Shown: positions 55,891-64,000 of the stretch, piece after piece
Numbering within the stretch: the stretch's first letter is position 1
How the letters are laid out: each line of letters starts with the position of its first letter
NCBI GenBank assembly: GCA_004431415.1
Contig: QPMI01000022.1
Coordinates: 124,001-188,000, forward strand
Direction: 5' to 3'
DNA: 64,000 nucleotides
From: Cyanophora paradoxa
Lineage: Eukaryota; Glaucocystophyceae; Cyanophorales; Cyanophoraceae
Notes under the pieces: model-generated
The model's database searches: none
What the model saw: only the letters and a program-made list of their open reading frames with translations
Told to the model about the DNA's origin: nothing
Translations under genes and position numbers: made by a program

Positions 55891-57846
55891 GCCCCCCGCC
55901 TGACACCCCCCCCCCCCCCCCCGCTTCTTGCCGTGACCGCGGGGGCGTACCCCCCTTCCAGCCCTCAGGGCCTTCCCCGGTCGGCTCGACCCCCCCCCCT
56001 CCCTCCCCCCCCCCGCCCTGCGGCTTTAATTTTCACACCAGCGAGACGTCTGTACATGTTCCCTCCATGGGGATTAATATTCCCTCCGGCCACTGAGCTT
56101 CGGCTCGTGTCCGCGTGAGCCTCCGTTCTGAGCCTGCGACCCTTCGCTGCGACCGCACGCTGTTGCTGAAGGCTTTATTCTCAACGCAGCCAGTTTTCGT
56201 AGAACCCATGAATTATTATATCATAGTGTTTCTTCAATTTCTTCTATTACCTAGTGGCTGGTTTCGAACTCAGTTTAATTTGCTCCTTTGCATTTCTCAG
56301 ACACCGATGTAGATACACGGATGCCATCGCGCGATCGATGAAAGGCATTCTCAGAGTCTTTCCTGCACGGGCACGCCCGGTCGCGGTCACTGGATCCGTG
56401 CTGCGGTTTTAACTTATAATTAGTATACCGTATACGTAATTTTAGAGTTTGGATACAAATGCAGCACTATTACAGATTAAGCTTCAAATCATTCTAGCCA
56501 GTAGATCTCCGATACGGATCCAGATAAGATGATATTTTGCACGTGTACATATAAGCTCGGCGACGATACTTGCATCTCGAGCTTTGCTGGGCTAGCGCTG
56601 ATCATGATCCTGAACTTCGGAACTCGCAATCCCCCTCCTTTGTTTTCTGTTTATGCTACTGCTAACAGCTAGGTAATCAATGAATTCGCACACACCGAGA
56701 CAATACGGCTAACGATAGAACTGACTGCTAACAGCTAGCTGCAGTACGTGAACGTCTGCGCTGCGATTTTAGCTTCAACTCGAATACTTGGTGATTGCAG
56801 TGGGAGCCAGCCCCGATCTAGATCTAGAGAGGGAAGGGAGAGGGAAGGGGTGGGGGTGGGGGTGGGGGGCCGGGTGGGGGGCCGGGGTGGGGGTGGGGGT
56901 TGGGGTGGAGGGGGGGGGGGGGGGGCGGGGGGGGGGGGGGGCGGGCCCAGTCGACGTCGACGTACGCGTCGACGTACGCGTACGCGCGCGCGGAGCGCGG
57001 CCGCGGGGGATAGGGCCGGGCCCGGGGGAGCCTATGTCAAGTCGCCGAGTCGAGCGATTGCCGTCTCCAAGCGATATCGATCGAGCTGGCCCATATGCAT
57101 GGCCAGTGGATCTCGACTTAATCGGCGGCCCCGCGCTAGCGCCGCGGCCGGCCGGCGCCGGCGTGGCCGCGCGCGGCCTTAAGCTTCGCGATCGATTGCC
57201 TAGGCCTAGGTATACGCGTACGTATTCGCCAAGTCGACTCGTTGCGCGACATCGACATGCATCGATAACGATCTGCAAACGAAGTCCGATCATCGGATCT
57301 GACTTCGAATTCGACCGTCGGACGGCCACGGCCACGAACTTCGGAAGCTTTAATCAAGCTTGCGGCGCGGCAGCCTTATATTAATTAGCTTAAGCTTGCA
57401 ATTGCGCATGCGCATGCGCATGCGCTCGAGCTCGCACTGCGGCAGCCGCCGCGAGCCAGGGTCTAGATCTTTAGCTCGCGGAAGAGCAAGCTTAGGCGGC
57501 TGCGCATGCAGGCTGCAGCTGACGGCGCCGGCGAGCCTGGCGCCCAGCGTCGGCCGGGTCGGATTCCACGCGTACCCCGGTCCGTTGGAGAAGGTCAGCT
57601 GAAGCGATCAGCTGACTCAGTGAAGTGACCCGGCGTCACCATGCCGCCCCGAGTTGGTCCTCGACCCCGCTCAGCGAGCCCCAGCGTTCGCCTGGTTCGG
57701 GTACACTCGCCCCGACCCGCGCGTTCGCCAGCAATCGCTTCGCGAGCCCCGGAGCACATACAGCGAGCACTCAGAGCACATAGAGGCCGCCCGCACTCGG
57801 CGCTCCGGGGCCCATCCGCCACTCCTCGTAGAAGCCATCCGCAGTC
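55891..57846. other. Long intergenic region, partly AT-rich, with a G-rich tract
   Basis: No gene seen. The first half (to about 56790) is AT-richer with few open frames. A GGGTGGGGGT-type tract fills about 56830-56945, followed by a GTCGAC/GTACGC palindromic run at about 56948-56995. A repeat of GCATGC units lies near 57403-57423. Upstream of 57847 lies the presumed promoter of the next gene. Confidence 0.5.
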
Positions 57847-59987
57847 ATGGCGCAACACTGGCCCATCCTCGAGCGGCAGCCCGGCCGCGGGACCACCGTG
57901 AGCGTTCGCGTGCGAGCCGGGGGCGCGCTGCGGGCTCTTCTGACGCCCTCGCGCTGCGCAGCGTGCCTCGCTTGCGGATTTCGATGCGGGCCTGCAGTCG
58001 TACGCGGCCGGCGTCATCGCGGCGCGCCTCGCCGCGGTGGACCCCGAGGGCCTCGTGAGGCTCTCCCTCGCATCGCGGGGCGTGTGCGCTCTGCTCCTCC
58101 AGCAGCAGAAGTGGTTCCAGAACGCGCTGCGGGAGCCAGGCTGCCTCGACCTGGCGGCGGCGGTCTCTCCGCAGCCGCGCATCTACAGCGCCCGCCTTCG
58201 CCTGGTCAACTGGGCCGTTAGGCGGCAGTACCTGAGCGCCCGCAGCGTTCGCGTCGCCATGCTGACGGACGGAGGGAACCCGCGGGACCGGAACGACAAG
58301 CGCGAGCTCGAGCTCCTGCTCCAGAACCTGGCGCCCGGCCTCCAGGAGGCTACGCTCGTGGGTGCGCGCGCCTTCTGGCGCCCTCCGCTTCGCGCGCCCC
58401 GCTCACCGAATCGCGGCAGTGTACGGCGTGCAGGACCCGGATGCGCACCAGACGCCCCTGCCGCGCATCCGGGCGCTCCTCCAGACCCTCCAGCCGGCGG
58501 CCGCGACCCTCGCGTCGCTCCGCGTCGTCGTCGACCCGTCCGTCGACCGGCAGCACCTCCGGCGCCTCGCCTTGGAGAGCACGTGCCGCTTCTGGGCGGA
58601 GGCCCTGACGCCGTTCGCGGCCCTTGTCGACGTCGACCTGCCCTCCCACAACCTGGACCTCGCTGCCTACGTCATATGCCGTACCCGCCGCGTCTCGGTC
58701 CAGGTCTTCTCCGTCTACAAAGAGACCGTCGGCTGGTTCGACCGGTGGGCGCGGAGGCCGGAGAGCGCCTACAACCGCCCGGGGGGCCCCTCGCTGCGGG
58801 GCATCACCCTGGTCCGCCCTCCCCAGGGGCTCCTCTACGCGCCGGAGACCGTCAAGGAGCTGTTCTGGCGCGTCGACACCTGCGGTCGGCGCTCCCCGTG
58901 GGCCCCCGACTGGCGCCGCCGCCTCGAGTGGCTCCGCTTCGGGGGTACGGCGATCGTGGGCGGGGGGGAGGAGGCCTGGCTCCCCGAGCGGCCCGCCGGC
59001 GACGTCGTCGACGAGCTCCTGCAGCCGCCCGCCTCCCCGACTTCGTTCTCCCACCTCCGCGAGCTCTGGATCGAGGTACCCCGCCCTCCACCCTCCTACC
59101 CCCACCCGCTCAACCCCCCCCCCCCCCAGCTGGAGGTTGCGTCGGCGCTGCGGATCCCCTTCGCGCTGCCCGGCCTCCTCCGGCTTCGCCTCGCGCTGCC
59201 CGGGGGCGCCCCGCTGCCCCCCGCGCTCCTGGACGCCCTCGCCGGCATGGCCGAGCTGCAGGAGCTCCGCGCAACCGTGCGTACCCACTCCCCCTCTCCG
59301 CCCCCCTCCCCTCCTTCCCCCTCCCCCCCCCCCCCCCCCCCTTTCTGCCTAGGCACTAATCTAGCCTAGTAGCCCACCCCCGCTTCCGGCCCTTCGTGTC
59401 CCGCGCGCCCTCCCCTCCCTTCCCCCCCCCCCCCCCCTCCCCTCCCCCTCCTCTCCTCCCGCCTAGGCCCTAAAGCAGCCTAGTAGCCCGCCCCGTCCAC
59501 AGGTTCTTCTTGTCTCGCCCTCCTGCCCGGCGCATTGAGGGGAAGTCCGGCGCACCCCGCCCTATCTCCCGCGCTCCCCTCCCCCTCTCCCCCCCCCCCC
59601 CCCCTCCGTCTAGTCCAGCGAACCCCCCCCTCCTCTCCCCCCCTTCCCTCTTCCCCCCCTTCCTTCGACGTCGCCCCGGCCTAGCCTGACCCGCCCGCCC
59701 TCCCGCCCCCTCAGATCCGCCCGCGGGACGTCCCCCGCCTCCTGCGGGGTGCCCTCGCCGCCCCCCGCCTCGCCCGCCTGGAGGCGACCCTGCCCTCAGG
59801 GGCGTGGGCCGGGGGCGCGGGGGCGGAGGCCGACCCCGACGCCCTCAGCGAAGTCGCGGGGCTCGCCGCCCGCCGCGGCCTGCGCTTCCTCCTCGTACCG
59901 GTACCCCCGGGGCCCTCCGGAACCGCGGCCGGCGCCGGCGCCGGGGCATCCATCCGCCTCCTTCCCCCCTCTATGGCGCAGCCTTAG
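57847..59987 (+). CDS. F-box-like / LRR protein
   Basis: Exon 1 (57847-57897, MAQHWPILERQPGRGTT) splices in phase to 57962, reading an F-box-like helix bundle: LQSYAAGVIAARLAAVDPEG, LVRLSLASRGVCALL and QQQKWFQNAL. The rest is a divergent LRR solenoid: RIRALLQTLQPAAATLASLR, DLPSHNLDLAAYVICR, RRLEWLRFGGTAIVG, FSHLRELWIE, GLLRLRLALPGGAPLP, MAELQELRAT and LLRGALAAPRLARLEATLPS, ending LLPPSMAQP with a stop at 59985-59987. Introns at about 59076-59130 and about 59279-59714 are C-rich; the longer one has CCTAGGC...AGCCTAGTAGCCC twice. It is probably another ubiquitin-ligase adaptor (inference). The F-box is weak compared with the two others in the window. Confidence 0.6.
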
Positions 59988-60439
59988 CTGGCTTGAGCTG
60001 GCTCCGCGGCCTCGTTTTTCATTGTTGCAGCCTGCCCTCCCGCCCAAGTCCAGCTTTAGCCGTGTAAATGTCCGCGCGCATGCTTATTTGAGTACTAGTA
60101 CTCGATTATAAATGCTGTATAGGGGGTTCGCCCCACCGTAGTTTTTCAAAAACCCATTCAAATGCTGTATAATAGTAAATATGCTAGCTAGCTTTCCCTT
60201 TGTACGTACGCTCGATCTAGATCTCCCTATCTTTCGCGCCCCGGATCGCCGAGTCGTCGTATCTACTTCGCCACGTCATACGCATTGTTGTTTATACACA
60301 CACATATAATGGGCAAAGTAAAACGGATGCATGTGTCTCAAGGGCCGGTCTGATGCGACGGGCCGGTCGCGGAAAGGTTTAAATCATGCGTATACGTAAT
60401 TAATATATATAACGGATGTCCCGAAGTCCGGCGCGGTGT
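59988..60439. other. Convergent spacer with the second copy of the 21-nt element
   Basis: Between the stop of the F-box-like gene (+) and the stop of the LamG gene (-). It holds the inverted copy (60122-60142) of the element at 31916, ACACACA and TATA-rich stretches, and a near repeat of AATGCTGTATA (60109 and 60160). Confidence 0.6.
60122..60142 (-). repeat. 21-nt element shared with 31916-31936
   Basis: Reverse complement of the plus-strand element at 31916-31936, identical over 21 nt. Adjacent bases on the 5' side are again T- and A-rich. Confidence 0.75.
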
Positions 60440-63400
60440 TCAGGTACTGCGGCAGAGACGGGAAACCATGCGGAAGCCGGGGAGCGATGACGCGCCCGAG
60501 TAGCTCGCGCAGCTGCCGCCGCTGCCCGTCGAGACGGAGCCGATAATGGTCCCTTCCCTTCCGTTGCCCGACGCGTCCCGCGCCACGCTCGACTGCCAGA
60601 GACGAAGTTAAGGCGCAGAGCTTGCGATTTTAAGGCGCAGAGGCGCACGCCGGGTTGGTCGTCGAAGGGGATGTGGACGAGGGGCTGGCGCCCGATGTCG
60701 CCGCCCAGCGCAAGCGCCCGCACCTCGCCCGCCGAGAGCGCCGTCGGCCACACGCGGAAGCCTGCGCACCGCGCGCCCCACGCGCGCGCCCCGCGGTCAG
60801 AGTCTGATATTGGCATCCGGATCCGAAGCGCCGCCCGAGCCCGTGCGCGTGAGACTGTTAGCGGGCGCACCGGCGAGGGATACATTCTCAAGGTCGAGAA
60901 TGCCGATCGGATCCTGACAAACCGCCCAGAGCCCAGATCAGATGTAGACAACTTGCTCAATTGAAATCGCAATATCAGTTGCAAGGAAACTATAAATGCA
61001 TTCGCTAGAGGCAATAGGTCGCTAGAGGCAATGCCCTGCAGCTGTCCGGTCCGGCCGCGCGTTCGAAAATTAATATATATTATAATTATAAATGGAAGCT
61101 CCCGCGACCGCGCGCGCGTCCTTTATCTAAATTTTTGAGAGGGCGCACGAACCCCGGGCGAGCTGCCGCCGATGCGGTTGTGGACGCGCGGACCCGGCGG
61201 CATCATCACACCCGACGCGGTGAGGACGAGAGCGGTGACGCCAGTCTCGCCGTCGGTGAGGTAGAAATTCAGCTCGCCAGCCGCCCCAAACACGGTCATC
61301 GCGTGGTACCAGCGGCCCACCTGCCAGACTCGGCATATTAATTCGTAGGCTCGCTCAGCGTACGCTTTGCGCATGAATGGCTCGCGCGTGAATAAGCTTA
61401 AGAACGAACCGCGATGTAGCCAGTGCTATCGGCGTTGGCCAGGTTTCTCAAGAGCAGAACGGTTTCGTCCGGGGCAGCCTGCCGTAGGTGTGCGCGCATT
61501 ATATATTACTATCGTACGTATACGTTCAAAGATTTCTAGATCTAGATCTAGATTGAAATCTATAGATATATATATATATAGCTAGAGCGCAACCGCTGCT
61601 CGCGAACGCGAGCGGCACGGCTGCCCCGGGATTATGGGCCACTCACCGTGTATCGACTCTGCCCAGTACGGTCAGTCTCTACTAGCAGGAAGTAGTCTTC
61701 TGAACCAGGAGAGTAATACTGCCGGCCGGCGCCGCACATCAGGGAACCGGGGGATCCGGAGAGCGATTCGTGCCGGCGCCGGGGCCGGCACTGTATACGT
61801 AAGGCGCGCGCGCTCACCCCCTCTCCAAATGAGATGTGCTGTACCGACCAGTGAGAAAGAAGTGCAAAACTTGTAAGCATAGACCCGGCACTTGCATCCA
61901 TACGCACCACATTCCTAATCATCCAACCGTCCGAGAAGTCAAAGACGCGCGTCCAGTGTTCCTGCCGCTGGCCCAGCTTGATCCTGCGCCCACGGCCGCG
62001 GCGCCGGCCGGCTCGCGTCAGTCAGCCCAATACATTGCAACCCCGGCCCGAACTTCTGCCAGCAGAAGCAGATGTAGAGAACGCGCACCAAAACTCGATC
62101 GAGGTGGGATTGCCTATAGAGAAAGAGGGCAGAGAGACGTAGCCCTCTCCGCCGCCGAAGTGCGCGCCTGCGGTACGGTGCTGAGTAAGAAAGAACCGCT
62201 GCAGAAAGAATGAAAGGGAAATAGCCGTAGCGCGAAATTGAATCGCGAAAAGAGCGAAATTGAGAAACTTAACGTGGCGCGCGAGCGCGTATCATAGTAT
62301 TGATAAAAATCAGGCCCCAAAAGAGGGCGCGCGCGTGACCCGAATCTATAGCTACTTATATATATATAATTATAAAATAAATACACAGCCGCGACTCCAA
62401 CGAATTCGAAGGCGCCGGGGCCGGAGGCCAGTCGCGGCGAGGCTCAAGCTGATTACGAAGTTTATAACTACTAATTAGAGGGGATACGGTCCCGTGATCG
62501 CGCGATTGTGCGGATAAAGTCCGAAGGCCAGGGTCAAGGGCGCGCGCACTGCAGGTGGGCACGGCGGGCATCGCTGCGCAACACGAAGACGTAGTATTAG
62601 TTCGATCTCCTAGGCCTGCGCCTGGAGAATCGGAAGCCTGGTAGCGACGACGCGCCTGAGTATGGTGTGCAGCTGCCGCCGCTGCCCGTCGAGACGGAGC
62701 CGACGACGGTCCCGTCCCTTCCGTTGCCCGACGCGTCCCGAGCCACGCGTACGCCCGGCTGCCAGAGACGCGTACGGTCTCAGAGTCTCGTCAAGGCCGG
62801 GGCGGAGAGCTCGCGAAATTAAATTGAAGGCGCAGAGGCGCACGCCGGGCGCGTCGTCGAAGGGAAGGTGGACGAGGGGCTGGCGCCCGATGTCGCGGCC
62901 TGCCGCCAGCGTCTGCACTTCGCTCGACGAGAGCGCAGCTGACCACACGCGGAAGCCTGCGCATGCACAAGCGCCCCGCGCGCTCCGCCGTTGGCACCAT
63001 ATGCAGAGATGAGGCCTCATTTTCACTGTGAGTCAGGGTCACTCGTGGGCGCTGGCGCACCCGCGAGGGATGCATCTTTGAGAGCGAGAACGCCGCCTGG
63101 ATCCTGATAAACCGCCCCGATTAGACGTAGACAGCTCGCTTGCAGTTGCAAGACAATTGCAATATGCAATTAACTTTTATATGTATGGCACGGTTTGCGA
63201 GCAAGCACCCCCGGGGCGGTTCTTCCGACGTAGTTGAAGGGGAGGGTGCCCGGTTCAATGTTCACGGCCATCAACTGCTGCAACCCTGTCTCGCTGTAAA
63301 AGTGGGTGTGGGAGCCGCTCGCGCCGTCCGTCAGGTAAAAGTGCACATCGCCGGCTGCTCCGATCACCGTCACCGCGTGGTACCACCGGTTGAGCTGCAC

Positions 63401-64000
63401 GGACAGGCGTTTCAAAGTGGTGCCGGTGCGTGCGATTGGATGCGTATGCACGTTCGCACCGAGAAAGGACCGGTGGCTCTATCAACGTTGTTGGGATTAA
63501 GCTTCACGTGAAAGCCATAGTCAGGATCGTCCACTAACTGGAAATCGTAAGCACGCGTGTGAATTTCGCGATCGAGTGTTGCCCGCGACAGTCCGCGCTC
63601 CGCGCTACTAACGCACATAGCTGTAATCGTTTTTGACTCCAAAGTAGATTTCGTTGTTGTTAAAAATTATAAACTGCTCAAATCATGCTTAGGAAGGGCG
63701 CGACAGCCATGTATTTAGATGCGACGATGCAGCAGCGTGGACGTACCACGGTGCGGGCACTCTCCCGGGGGTACCATCCGTTCGAGAGGTCGAAGAAGCG
63801 CGTCCACTGAGCCTGCAGTCGACCCAGATTGAACCTGGATCCGGGCCGGGCCCGTACGCGTTGATGTAAGCCTTCATACGCGCGCGTTGCAAAATTTCTC
63901 CCACCCGCCCAGACCCCGCGCACTGGCGGCACGGACACGGGAGACCGTTGGACGCACCAGAACTCGAAGGAAATGGGGTTTCCGATGGTGAAGGAGGGCA
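60440..64000 (-). CDS. Tandem LamG/concanavalin-like domain protein, 5' part outside window
   Basis: At least two similar LamG-type (Laminin_G_3-like) units lie in tandem. Unit 1 (about 64000-62640): PSFTIGNPISFEFW, QAQWTRFFDLSNGW, NNNEIYFGVKND, RWYHAVTVIGAAGDVHFYLT, GFRVWSAALSSSEVQTLAAG and DASGNGRDGTVVGSVSTGSG. Unit 2 (about 62140-60440): FSIGNPTSIEFW, EHWTRVFDFSDGW, GRWYHAMTVFGAAGELNFYL, GFRVWPTALSAGEVRALALG and DASGNGREGTIIGSVSTGSG, with a stop at 60440. The 'W-h-x-x-v-t', 'Y-x-D-G' and 'ALS-x-x-E-v' signatures are typical of jelly-roll domains that bind sugars or are displayed at the surface (known). The signal peptide would be beyond the window. Each unit uses matching exon borders, showing duplication of a multi-exon block of about 1.9-2 kb. 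Two adjacent genes are an alternative, but no stop or start separates the units clearly. Confidence 0.65.

Noticed and set aside
56748-57384. Open frames across the GGGTGGGG tract
   Set aside because: Translation of simple repeats on both strands; no splice or domain support.
1-64000. Bacterial, organellar or viral genome segment
   Set aside because: Dense spliceosomal introns, HDAC, PIG-V, CFAP410 and F-box proteins show nuclear eukaryotic DNA; no operons, capsid or polymerase genes seen.

Overview
The window looks like a nuclear scaffold from a GC-rich, intron-dense, plastid-bearing, flagellated protist. An alga of haptophyte or stramenopile type is my best guess, but the lineage cannot be fixed from sequence alone. 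Reasons: genes lie on both strands without operons; coding stretches are cut by many short GT-AG (and some GC-AG) introns; and the recognisable proteins are eukaryotic. These include a class I histone deacetylase, PIG-V, a PP6-subunit (SAPS) domain, the ciliary protein CFAP410, a TOC34-type outer-envelope GTPase, F-box/LRR proteins and an HMG-box protein. I saw no tRNA, rRNA, CRISPR array or intact transposon. All gene models were spliced by eye. Those with every exon junction phase-checked are LRR-SAPS, the EEP nuclease, CFAP410, TIR-GBP, B-box-TOC34 and PIGV; the others are approximate.

Layout. 1-3.5 kb: end of an unknown gene (-) and an AIR9-like gene (-). 4.1-6.9 kb: an LRR protein whose exons run straight into a SAPS domain (+). 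7.5-11.5 kb: unknown multi-exon gene (-). 11.8-13.3 kb: endonuclease/exonuclease/phosphatase-fold protein (+). 13.7-20.9 kb: one very large gene (-) with a proline-rich N-terminus, a 2-oxoglutarate/Fe(II) oxygenase-like core and an acidic/basic tail. 21.3-22.6 kb: CFAP410 (-). 23.2-31.2 kb: the most striking gene (+), 34 exons, about 1745 aa. It encodes a divergent TIR-like domain, a TIR domain, a CxxC pair, a pseudokinase, a guanylate-binding-protein-type GTPase with helical stalk, and a C-terminal motif like the chlorovirus 'PBCV basic adaptor' domain. 32.1-34.5 kb: F-box/LRR (-). 34.9-38.2 kb: B-box zinc finger fused to a TOC34-like tail-anchored GTPase (-). 38.6-40.1 kb: PIGV (+). 40.3-44.3 kb: F-box/LRR (-). 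44.6-48.9 kb: HDAC (-). 49.3-51.4 kb: coiled-coil protein (+). 52.2-55.9 kb: HMG-box protein (+). 57.8-60.0 kb: F-box-like/LRR (+). 60.4 kb to the end: tandem LamG-domain protein (-), running off the window.

The genes are mostly unrelated housekeeping or regulatory genes. The candidate new system is the TIR-pseudokinase-GBP gene. It joins an NADase/signalling module, a kinase-like scaffold and an immune-type large GTPase in one polypeptide, which suggests a cell-autonomous defence receptor (inference). The nearby B-box-GTPase fusion may be a second unusual GTPase, although its similarity is to plastid TOC34. Intron biology is also notable: repeated GC-AG introns, 31-32 nt introns, and introns whose ends are complementary (GTACCCCC...GGGGGTACAG).
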